Assembly (NCBI RefSeq): GCF_963855985.1
Contig: NC_087107.1
Span: forward strand, 3,968,001 to 4,032,000
DNA length: 64,000 nt
Direction of reading: 5' to 3'
Source of the DNA: Ostrinia nubilalis
Taxonomy: Eukaryota > Arthropoda > Insecta > Lepidoptera > Crambidae
Under the pieces are notes generated by a model. The model was not told the DNA's origin. It made no database searches and saw nothing but the letters and a program-made list of their open reading frames with translations. Position numbers and translations under genes: made by a program. Of this stretch, positions 1-11,000 are shown in pieces. Numbering within the stretch: position 1 is the stretch's first letter; each line of letters opens with the position of its first letter.

Positions 1-937
1 CTCAGTGGTCGGTCAGTTGATTCGATGACGACCTGGGAAGGTATGACCGGTTTGATGAGTGATCAGCCGTGCATTCTATTTATGTTATGAGTGATGAGCC
101 TTGTAGGTAGGTACGAGTATATGCAAAGATAATACACAGTTTGCGAATCTTATCTGAAAAATTACCAAGTGTAGTGTACCTAATTACAAAAATGGTACTT
201 GGTACTGATCGTACCGTTTTTTCGCCAGAAAATGCCTGAAATTGCATACCCACTGGCCCGGAGGAACCAGTGGGTTATGTGAGGCTCCCCCTGCCAGATG
301 GGCAGGGCACTAAAACATGATGGTGTCCTCCCAAACTCTGGGACGGAACTGCGAGTTATTGTCTAATATACTGACCGTACCTAAAACTACTTCACTCCAC
401 AACAGTGACGCTAATTAGTAAATTGGACATTAGTTATTACTCGTAGATAACGTCTTTAATTAAATTTTTATTTGTGCACAAAAGCAAAACGGTTGCGGGT
501 TCGAATCGTAGGTATGTGACATAGCTTTTGGCAATGCATGCATGATACCGCATGGCTTGGTTATGCATTTTAAGTATTACCTAATGTCAATTACCGACCT
601 GTTTGTTATTTGTAAATGTGCGCGTTATTTATTTAGATAAATCCAATTTTCTTTGGACCTTTCAGTCTACAGTAGGTATAAATCAGAGAGTTCTTAATAT
701 GTTTATCCATTTTAGTCGTTAAAAGAAGTTACCTACAATTTCTGGTGTAGAACCTGGCTACACAGGAGTTGCAGCGGTGGGAACGAGAGATGGGAATACA
801 TAGTTTATTTCTGGTGCTAAATTATTGGACAGGCAAAGCACATTATGCTCTTCACAAACTGCCTCTCTTGGGAAACGATCTAGCTCCCTTTATCTTTTTT
901 ACTAAATTTGACTGAGTTTCTTCCGCCACTTCATGTT

Positions 938-1035
938 GTCCCGAAGTGGTGGAAGGGCAAGCTATATATGGGACGTGTATAAGTGCCCTACACAGGGCCT
1001 ATGTACTGAATAAACTATTTGAATTTGAATTACCG
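938..1035 (+). repeat. Dispersed non-LTR/SINE 3' tail fragment
   Basis: The stretch containing 'gggacgtgtataag' followed by 'gccct' and ending in 'tttgaatttgaatt' recurs in diverged form at 32215-32310 (ending tttgactttgac) and in part at 10160-10200 and 30018-30062. The shared simple AT-rich tail is what a short retrotransposed element leaves behind. The family was not identified. Confidence 0.45.
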
Positions 1036-1931
1036 TAACCAATATTTTACTGGCCAACTTAACGCATTAACCTGGGGAGTTTTGGGGAGTCTTAAAAGGA
1101 AATAGACGTAACGTAGTGCCCATCGCACTCAATGGTATTTCGAGATATTTTATGACGTCGACGACAATAGTAGTTTTATGACGTCAAAAACAAATCCCAC
1201 ATACAGGATGTTGTATTAATTGTCGATTCAGGACAAACTTGGTACAAAAATCACATCACACATAATTGTAACTACACAATTTTATGCTCTAGGAAACGAT
1301 TATGTATAATAACTCAACCATAGAATCAAGTTGTATGTTTAGATCGGTTCGCATACCTAATTTTAAAATTGTTGCATAGTACAAATGTGTTAATCGTGGG
1401 TTTTCTCCTCTTCAGTTTAATTTAATGTCTAGACGATCGTTAAGAGTTAGATTATTATCAACCACATTGTTTAGGGTTCGATGCCCATCTTACTTATGTT
1501 TGTATCTGTTGCTCAGAAAGTCTGTACAAGCCGGTCAAGTTAACTGCGCACCCGGCTGCCGTGACATCACATTCCAGCTAGGTGTGTAGTGTGTGTTGTC
1601 CATACAAATAATGTTTAAACCGAACCGCATGCAAAATAGAGCTAAAAAACTAAGTATTTATAAGATAACACCGTTACATTGGAGTGGATAAGTGTCCATG
1701 TAGTGTGATGACCACATCGTATTGGACAGTAGCTATTCTATTCGGTCAACGTCCTATGGACATTTCCTAGTATGTATGTGTAATTCGAATCACAATACTA
1801 TCAGCTACGCTTATCCAAACCTGTAGGTACTAACTGTGAATTCGTAACATAAAAGCATTAATATAGGCCTAGCTCTTAACTTAAAAGTTATGCTTCAAAT
1901 TTTTATGCTGTGGCCCGTCATAAAATCTTAT

Positions 1932-2107
1932 AGATGACCCACGCTGAACTGTCCCACCAAACTCAATGACAGGGGGGCGCTACCATCGTTCAACTATATG
2001 GTTTCCAACATGGCAAAAATCGGAACCAGCGATCCGGTATAGACGGTGGCGCCCCACTGTCAATGTCATGCATAGGACAGTGTAGTAGTTCAGTATTTTG
2101 GAACTAT
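1932..2107 (-). mobile_element. Short non-autonomous DNA element, family A copy 1
   Basis: About 175 bp that recurs in the opposite orientation at 25100-25271. Both copies share GACCCACGCTGAACTGTCC at one end, the internal 'gacaggggggcgctacc' and 'tttccaacatggcaaaaatcgg' blocks, and GAACTAT at the other end. No coding capacity. Class within DNA transposons is not determined. Confidence 0.6.
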
Positions 2108-2468
2108 ATGTCATAAAATGTCAATGTTAACCCTCCCGTGCCGCTGCCATACCTCAGGCTCTGAGTTCAGCGCTAGCACTACAAATGCGATCATGTGGTT
2201 GACGCCTATTTAAATCTATTCCTAAAAAATCGCTTCCTGGTTAAGTAATGACTATGATGCAAATCCAATACTTCACGAATCAGATTAGTCACCAAGAAGC
2301 AATAAATATACGAAGAAAAAGTACCGTTAGTGTGAACGTAATTAGTAATTACACTCATACCAGGAAAAACCAAACTACAAATACGGTGTAACGTAACTAA
2401 TGGTACCACTATGCACAATACCATGAGGAAAAAGTTATATGGAAAAGTCGGTCAAAGAAGAACCGCTG

Positions 2469-3277
2469 AAAAGGACAGTGCCAATCCATGTATGGAAGTT
2501 GGACCAAGTGCTGCCCAGAATGAAACTATAGTGCATTTTGTTCCTCAGGCCAATACTAATTTGTAAACCGGAGCGCACTGAAATCTATCCCTGGAGTTAA
2601 GAGAAAAAAAGAGTTTTGTTTGGAATTATTTACATACAAAATATCATCGATGTATACCTACTACGCATAAGATTTCGCGATTTTGGCATTAAATAACACT
2701 CGTTATGTTGAACTTAACCATACTGCATCCGTACACCTTACTTTAGTACGACTTCGACATTATTTATAAGCGATCAAGCGCTGTTGCAGTAGTTTGGTTA
2801 GTTGACCGAAATTAATTATTTCCAAAATAGAGCAAGAAGTTTTAGCTTACAATAACTTCAATAATCGATTGTAATACACCAATAAATTGATTTTTCGCAA
2901 GAATAGAGAACTAAAACTTCTTGATTCATTTTGGAAATAATGATTTCTGTCAAGTAACCAAACTATTGCAACAGCGCTAGATCGCTTATAAAGAATGTCT
3001 AAGTCGCACTAAAGTAAGGTGTACGGATGCAGTATGGTTAAGTTCAACATAGCGAGTGTTATTTAATGCCAAAATCACGAAATCTTATGCGTAGTACGTA
3101 TACATCGATGATATTTTGTATGAAAATATTTCAAAACAAAACTCTTTTTTTCTCTTAACTCCAGGGATAGATTGCAGTGCGCTTCGGTTTACACATTAGT
3201 ATTGGTCTGAGGAACAAAATGCACTATGGGTTGATTCTGGGCAGCACTTGGTCCAGACCCTGGCACTATCCTTTAAT
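2469..3277. mobile_element. Foldback element with ~370 bp inverted arms
   Basis: The left arm, running inward from aaaggacagtgcca at 2469, is matched in reverse complement by the right arm ending tggcactatccttt at 3277. Landmarks shared by both arms are the 'aagtgctgcccag', 'gttcctcaggccaatact', 'gtacaccttacttt' and 'gcgctgttgca' blocks. The unique centre is only about 60 bp around 2870-2890. No transposase is visible. The open frame that starts at 3177 lies in the right arm and is not a gene. Confidence 0.75.
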
Positions 3278-3340
3278 TAAAACAATTTCATACAGGGTTG
3301 ATGTTAAATGTTTACGCTGGTTGCACCATACCTACATTAT

Positions 3341-3732
3341 ACAGGGTGTCCAAGAATGGGTGAATCAAACTGATAAGGAAGGTAGCTCTACTAATGTACT
3401 ATCCCTAAAAAATATGAAAAAAAATAAAGCGCATAAGGCCATAAAAAAATTTTTTTTTTTTAAAAGTGAAAATAAAACAGCTTTGCCTAAGTCTGGCTAT
3501 AATTGCTGCGTTTGGAGTTTATTTGTACTTTTTTTCTTACTTATATTAATTGTACATGATCGCTTCGTTTATCTGTAAACAAGCTTGAAAATAATGACTA
3601 GATTTCGATTTTGAGCACTTTATTTAAAAAAAAATCCGAACTCAAATTTTTTTTTTCATATTTTTTAGGGATAGTACATTAGTAGAGCTACCTCCCCTAG
3701 CAATTTGATTCACCCATTCTGGGACACCCTAT
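3341..3732. mobile_element. Mariner-type MITE with TACAGGGTGTCC ends
   Basis: The left end 'acagggtgtccaagaatggg' and the right end 'cccattctgggacaccct' are inverted repeats, and homology continues inward for about 80 bp through the 'ggtagctctactaatgtac' block and its complement at 3670-3700. The element sits between TA dinucleotides, the target duplication expected of Tc1/mariner elements. The interior is A/T runs with no intact coding frame. Confidence 0.7.
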
Positions 3733-4768
3733 ATAACTATAAAAAACGTCAAGTCAATCAAAATCCATACACAACTACCGGTTATGGATACAGTTACGGT
3801 TAAAGATAAAGTGGTGCAACTTAGGCGTGTGTCAGTGGAAGTTCGAAGTTAAGATTCGACTTCCCTCCATTCAACAAAAATGAGTACCTAGCAGTCTAGA
3901 ATAGAAAAAAAACACAAGTTATAAATACCAAATTTTTATTTCACGTGTTTACTTTGGATGTACAGCCAGCATGTAAAGTTTTTAACAAAATAATAAATAA
4001 ATACTTTCTATTACAATTCACTGACACCACTCGCTACATAATATTGGAATAATAATAGCTGCCTCTTAATTAACCTACTTTATTAATTAATCACTAATTT
4101 AATATTGTGATTGCTGACTGTACCAGTAAAGTAGTACATAAATAACAATTCACTGAATAAAAAAATAGAATTTAACGTCAAAATTATACAATTTACGAAA
4201 ATAACAACACTGTTGAAGGTACATTTATGGCAAAGAAACGCATAGCGAGATTCGACTACACATTTTTAAATATACAATTTTTACATTTCAATTTATATAC
4301 AATTCACTAGCACCAATACATATTGCATAACGACTTGCTAAAGGCTTTTTTAAATTTTGATCGAATTTTGGTAGCATTAGCAAAAGTTCTGAAAATGTTA
4401 GTTTTCCAAATTAATCGAGATATACGTACAGTACTGTATGTATAGTATAGTTTTAAAACTATAAGCCAGACTACATTGTAGTTCCTCCTCCATTTCTGAA
4501 GTCGGTAAAAAAAGAAAAAAAACTGAAATAATAAAACAATAATACTGGGTTCTAAAACTAGCGGGGTTAATCCATTTTTTTGTGATATTTTAATTTGAGC
4601 AGAACTTTTACATCGGTGCTTATACACTTGTCTTAAAGCTTATTTTAAGTCGTTTCATGTTCACAAGAAAATAAACTATTGCTAAATAAAAAGACAGCTT
4701 GATTATTAGAAGTGTGGTATCGACAGAGTAGTAGAACAGGACTACCACTTTTCCCGTGTATGTCGTAA
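3733..4768. other. AT-rich intergenic stretch, nothing recognised
   Basis: No exon, RNA gene or clear repeat boundary was found. Short minus-strand open frames at 4307-4627 and 4620-4814 have no family signature and are rich in AT-driven residues. Confidence 0.4.
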
Positions 4769-4881
4769 TGGTGCGTCCAGACTGGGTGAACGACAAACTC
4801 GACATCCTGCTCACTCAAGAGTAGGGTGAGCAGGATGACCAGCGTGCCGCGCGAGCCCGTTCGCCCAGTCTGGACGCACCA
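4769..4881. mobile_element. PIF/Harbinger-like MITE, copy 1 (113 bp)
   Basis: Termini TGGTGCGTCCAGACTGGG and its reverse complement enclose a second internal inverted repeat ('catcctgctcactc' and 'gagtgagcaggatg' type). It is flanked on both sides by TAA (4766-4768 and 4882-4884). The TWA target duplication is the hallmark of PIF/Harbinger elements. A second copy with TTA flanks is at 60068-60190. Confidence 0.8.
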
Positions 4882-5039
4882 TAAGGAGAGACAAGGACAA
4901 AATATGCGAATAACTGGCCTTTCCAACCCGTCTGGCCAGCGTTAGGAGTTTAAGCCAAATCCTCCATAGAATTGAAATGATAGATTAAATGATATATTTT
5001 CTTATGAACATGAAACGTATTTTGCGACTATATTAAAGC

Positions 5040-8000
5040 TCACGACTTAACGTGCCGGGGAATGTGACCATCGGGCGTGCTTGTGAAGAGAACCGTCAGA
5101 ACCCACAGGTGTAGACATATCTGTGGACAAACAGCAAGTCTCAAGAGTGATTTCTAAAGACGTCCACTGCTAGACAAAGGCCTCCCCCAAGGATTACTAC
5201 AATGAAAGACCTTCGCAAGTGATCATCATCCGAGATTTTGTTCTGCCCCAACTGCCATCGGTTTCACTAAGAGTGTTATTAGATATCATGGAGATCTCCA
5301 CTAAACTGATTGTCATTCTAAAAATGGCTCACTTTTTTCTGATAATTTACTTTACCTTTTAGTTAGACTACTATTTAAACCACTCTGTATTCTTATAGCG
5401 TTCTTACGCTAATGTAAGAAAGATTTTTCAAGAAAAACAAATTTCTCTCATATATCATCATCATCACCTCAGCCATAGGACGTCCACTGCTGCTGCTGAA
5501 CATAGGCCTCCCAAAATGACTTCCACATCGCACAGTTGGTAGCGGCCTGCATCCAGCGCCTTCCTGCTACCTTTATCAGGTCGTCGGTCCACCTTGTGGG
5601 TGGACGTCCCTCGCTGCGTTTCCCGGTTTGTGGCCTCCACTCCAGAACCTTGCTGCCCCATCGGCCGCCATACGTACTACGTAGTATCTTACCATATAGA
5701 TGACAATGAACGTCCTGAACAGCGGGTGCCTCTTCATAGCGACGCTGAATCGGACCGACAGCGCCGACAACGCCGACACGGGCTGGTGGCGGGACCGACA
5801 TCGGTCGCGGTCTTCTACGTGAACGCTGTGCGTGTGGTTGCGTTTCGACATCACCTCTGCTTTGAATTTCGACTGGAAAGTTTTAAATGTGTTAGTTCTA
5901 AACATCAGTGGGTCTAGAAAAAGTGCACATTATAATCGCAAACCAGTCAAAAATGGTCGAAAAGCCTTTTTTTATGGAGTTATGACGGATTCGATTTTGA
6001 TTCAATCAAAAAGTGCAACTTGTCTAGGGGGAGGGCTATGAGAAATGAGCCATAGCGTGCTCTTTGGCAGTCCTTTGTAATCAGCGTAATTTTAAATTAA
6101 CTCAATGAGCAGGCTCAGGTAGCTATGCCAGATATACTGAGTTGACGCAAGAAACCTTTGCAAGAGTGAAAACAAAACTGATAAGTGTTACCATAGGGGT
6201 CACTGAAAAATTGGGGATTGATGGTGAAAACGGTCATCTCTAAGATCAGGTTCTTAAGAAAACCAAACTTTATTCATGTAAGATCATAATTCAAGAGAAT
6301 ATGAGCAAAACCATTAATTGAAGATACGCTTGCGTGACCACATGACTTGAATATGAATAAATTTAGAAAAACAGCAATCAAAATATATTTAATGCCACAG
6401 ATCGGTTTAATTACGCGAGGAGGAAATTTTTTATTTAAATCATAACAAGATACCTACATAGACTTATCTACAAAAAAATGGCGATTAACAAACACATCAC
6501 AGATAGTCCAAGAACAGTAAAAACACAACCCTGAATCATTGTTTACTCAAAATTGTAATTATTCCTACTTCGCAACATAAATACAGTCACGTTTAACAGC
6601 ACATTAAACAAATAAAATAGCTTGGGAATACCACAGAAATGTCGTGGTTTCAATCAATCACAAACATTTAGAATTTAAATGCGATTACGTTAAATTTCCA
6701 TATTAGGAAGAACTGTAGATACTATCAGAAACATCTGCTTAAATCTGGTCAAACCAATTTTAAGCTTAAACAAATGCACCAAGGTCTAAAATGGCGTTGA
6801 ATATGTGAGCAAAAAACCCAGGAACATTACACATACTTTGGTTATTAATATTATTATCGTGATATCCACAAGGAAAATGTGCGTTGGAACGAGAATAACA
6901 ATTTGTTTACTATAGGGGTATAGAGGTCACGAAGTATTGGAGATATTTCAGAGAAACGCAGTTACCTATTATTTACTTAATGCTGTTTATTATTAATGTG
7001 GCGGATTTCTGGTGCGACGCTTGAAGCGGTATAATTAAGGTTTATACATAGCTGGGCACCGTTAATCAAATAGTTAACTTCGTTAATCGTTAAACCGTTA
7101 ATAAAAAAATTAACTTCGTTAAACGTTAAAACGTTACTTTTCACAAGATTTCACGCAAGTTAACGTTAATCGTTAATCCGTTAACACGTCATGATAATAA
7201 AACGAAAAAAATAATTGTATGCAAGGTTCAAATAATTTCAAAAGCTTGTATCGCGCATGGAATTTATTCCTCTTTTTTAGGGTTCCGTAGTCCTGACAAG
7301 GAACCCTTATAGTTTCGATGTCTGTCTGTCTGCCCGAGGTTTTGCTTGGAAACTATTGGCACTAGGGAGCTGTAATTTTGTAGAGATATGTATATTAATC
7401 ACGCCGACAAAACGGTAGAATAAAATTTTGAAAAAAATATTTTTTTTTTGGGTAGCTCCCCTACATGTAAAGTGGGGATGATTTTTTTTTTCATCTTCGA
7501 CCCCATCCTGTAGGGTATCGTTGGATATGTATTTAAAAATGGCTTAGGGGTTCCTAAGACTTTTTTCCATTTAGGGATCTGTTTGAAAATTATTAAATTT
7601 TAAAGTGCTAATTTTTTAGGGCGTCCCCCCCCCCTCTAAAAACTAAACTGTTGGCTTGAAAAATCTGGAAAAATTCATGATAATACTGCTATTCATAAAC
7701 TTTCAAGGAAAGCTATAGCGGTTAAGACACATCAATTAGTTTGAGAGTAATAGTCATTTAACTCATGTATTACAAAATTTCTTAACTAGTGAAAATTCTG
7801 ACTGTATATGAAGTAATTGCTTGCTTCTGAAATATACTGTGGTAACGACGGACCACTACGGAACCCTACACTGCGCGTGGCACGACACGCTAATTATTAT
7901 AATTTTATTTTACACTTTTTAGTAGTATCTCAATCTCAGAGCCTTGTTTCAATTACAATACAATTTAGCACCAAAGTGCTCGAAAAGACAAATCCAGCAA

Positions 8001-11000
8001 ACCCAAACTCGATAAGTTTCCACCGTTTCGTTTAGGAATTCCTATGGCCACCTCCTGACTCTATCATCAGGACCCTGGACATCATCTAGTACTAAAGTGC
8101 TCGAAAAGACAAATCCAACGAACCCAAATTCGATACGATGCCGCCGTTTCATTTAGGAGTTCCTATGACCACCTCATGACTCCATCATCAGACCAGCTCA
8201 ATGGTACCATAACATTGCATTGTCATCGTACTTACATAAGTATACCAAATTTCAGCTCAATCGGTTGGAGGAAAACTGGTCTTAAATTCAGTTGCAAGAG
8301 TTGTCCCACACATACTAACAAGTATCGTTAGTGATCGTTACAAAAACTGTTATTTTGGGTTCTGGAAGTTCTGAAAGCCCGAACGCACGTACTTGTCAGA
8401 ACGCGTTTTTCTAGCGTTTTTCAGTGTGCTTTCGGTAAATAGTAGGTACTGGATTAACGATTAACGGACTTAGGATAATTTAACGGAAGTTAACGAGTCC
8501 GTTAACATTTTTTAAAGTTAACTTAAAAGTTAATCCGTTAATAGAAATGTTAACTTCGTTAATTAACGATTAACGGATTAACGAGTTAATGCCCAGCTAT
8601 GGGTTTATACACACTGATACAATTGTTTCATGCATGACTTGTGTCACGATGCATTTACAGGTTTTTATGGAGATAATACGTGCGAGCTGTTATTTACTTT
8701 GGTAAATACGACCCCCACGCTTTAATAATGTCTCAGTCACTCTTTTAAGAACCAAACTACACTTCTACAATGTTAGTGCAGCCAAAGCAGATCAAGCTAA
8801 ACACTGGCACTTTATGTGGTGATAATAGGAACTATATTGCAACAAAAATGTGTAATCTGATGTGCACTCGACCATACAATATACAGATTCGACATTTCTA
8901 ATTTGGGAATTCCAAGAAAACTATATTTAGCATAACAAATCTTTTGAATAACAATTTGGATAAACCCGTGCACTGACCATAGAACAATTTTACCATATAT
9001 GGCCTTTTTATTGCTTTTGCGGTTAGAAACGGCCAATCATGTTCTGGTTTTTAATTGCAACGAGTAACATCGTTTACGTTCTGCATCCGATCGTTATACG
9101 AGAATGTCAGTCTCAAATAGATGTAGTATTTGTTCAGAATACGTGCACAAAAAGTATACATACATAGTTCATTCAGCTACGTAGTTTGTTGAGGTGTAAT
9201 TTTTCACTATAGAACTATTTCCATTTGAATCGAATTTTCTTGGATTCGGATCGGATCGAACATAATCGCTCCGACATCGAAAATAAACACCCAGACCGAT
9301 AAAAACACATAAGTACTCATAAGGTCATGTTACTTGTATCATTAGGCGATTATCACACTTTATCACACTGCGCCGCGCTTCGCCGCGGTACGCGGGACGA
9401 CAGATTTAATCATTGTATGCAAGTACCTCAGTTTGTATAGAAAACACGCGCGGCACAACACACTGATAACTGGGATTTTTTATACGGAGTCACGCGGACC
9501 GCGACGGAGCGCGGCGCAGTGTGATAATCGCTTTAGGTATGTCCTGTGTAACCTAGACGTTAATAGGTCGCTGACTTAGAGAAAGTAAAACACTAAATAG
9601 AAAAGCGATCCCGTTTTTCTAAAGAACATAAATAGCTAGTTCGTATTCTGTAAAAGTTATGGAGTGTATTTTGAACGGGGAAAGCTGGGTTTTACCACCT
9701 GTGCCGACGGCTGGGCCGTCACGAGTCGTTTAACTTAGCGACACGAGTGGAAAGTTTTGTTATAAATCTGAACCATTTTTTGTTAATTGCTTAAATTGCT
9801 ATTACCTACCGAATTATTTTTCTCAGATAATCGAAAAATTAAATGTAGTTTGAAGAAGAGCCATCTTTCTACTCTTGTTCCAAATAGGAAATCAAACCAA
9901 AATTTAACCGATGACTTTTGAAACTATGTATGTCATTTATTACAAAGCAATAAAGTCTGAAAATAATCGTTATTTCATGGACAGGCGACTGAAACGCCAC
10001 GATATACTTGGTGATAGATGGTGAATGAGGAGTATCCTGCTGGGGAGCTCCTTGAACAAGTTAAAACTGCATGGAACAAATCTGCTTATAGTTTGGGACT
10101 GATTGCAGATGAGCGCAAAAAAAAAAACAAAAAAATCATGGATAGGAGTGACACATTTTAGGCTTGGGACGTGTAAAGGTGCTCTTTGAGAGCCTATTTG
10201 CAAAAAAAAAAGATTTTGATACCAAATCCTCGGATTATAATTGACAGAAGACTCACCTCCAACTTTTCCAACTGTATCCTCAGCATGTTATTATCAGCCA
10301 ACAACGAATCGATCTTCCCTTGCTTCTGGACCAACGTCTCCGTCAGATAATGTATCTTATCATTGTCTATGGACTCCTGCATGACGTCATAGTCGGCTAC
10401 ATTCAGCGCACTCGTATCTGTGGTCCGGATAGACGAGGTCGTGTTGCGGAGGTTGGTTAGCTCGTTCTCCTTGTCTCGTAACGCTGTACGGAGACTAGCT
10501 ATGGTCTGGCCTGTCTCGATTTGAACGGTTTTCAACTCCTGGAACAAGTTTGAAAATCAATCTATGAACTGTACATGATTTATTTGCAGAATGTGGTAAA
10601 TTTGATGTTACCAAGACAATGCGGTGTAATAACCAAGACCCATAATCAAGATTAAATATTTTGGCACTTATGAACGTCAACTGTGTCGCGATTCCAAAGT
10701 ACTTCTCAATCACTGCTCGAAGCTATGTAAAGTCCGGTTGCCGAGCAGATAGAATTGCGTCCAATGACCCCAAGCTACCCATCCTTATCGCTCGCACGTA
10801 ATTATATTGCTGTCGCAACTCTGCAACGAGCGGCCGCAGTGAGTGTGCGAGCGCGACAGCAATATAATTACGTGCGAGTGATAAGCATGGGTAGCTTGGG
10901 GTCATTGGATGAAATTGACAGCAATATAATTACGCGCGAGTGATAAGCATGGGTAGCTTGGGGTCGTTGGATGAAATTCTATGTGCTCGGCGACCGAACT

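Larger units (their letters stand above)
1..2468. other. Intergenic sequence, no gene recognised
   Basis: I see no coding exon with plausible splice sites here. The stretch is AT-rich and holds fragments of dispersed repeats: a non-LTR or SINE tail near 938-1035 and a 175 bp inverted-repeat element at 1932-2107. A short hairpin near 249-285 reads as CCCACTGG followed by CCAGTGGG and may be another repeat fragment. The only open frame (2206-2424, minus) has no recognisable motif and no codon bias. Confidence 0.5.
7047..8601. mobile_element. Non-autonomous hAT element (1555 bp) with perfect 8 bp target duplication
   Basis: Termini CATAGCTGGGC and GCCCAGCTATG are exact inverted repeats, flanked on both sides by GGTTTATA (7039-7046 and 8602-8609). 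An 8 bp duplication and CA/TG ends indicate the hAT superfamily. The subterminal regions are full of GTTAAC/CGTTAA direct and inverted repeats, a common hAT feature. No transposase is visible; most of the interior is another repeat (7279-7868) and a tandem duplication. Confidence 0.85.

Noticed and set aside
3177..3578. 133-codon open frame on the plus strand
   Set aside because: It spans the right arm of one foldback element and the left part of a MITE, with poly-T runs encoding Phe; no gene signal.
5469..5905. Several overlapping open frames on both strands
   Set aside because: Only two segments have meaning: the Golgin-84 exon at 5693-5782 and the RTE fragment. The other frames are shadows of these GC-rich pieces.
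9346..9531. CpG-island promoter
   Set aside because: The GC-rich stretch is fully explained by a palindromic MITE with exact terminal repeats.
10723..10943. Similar open frames on both strands (about 60 codons each)
   Set aside because: They are mirror translations of the foldback element arms, which explains why the two proteins look alike.
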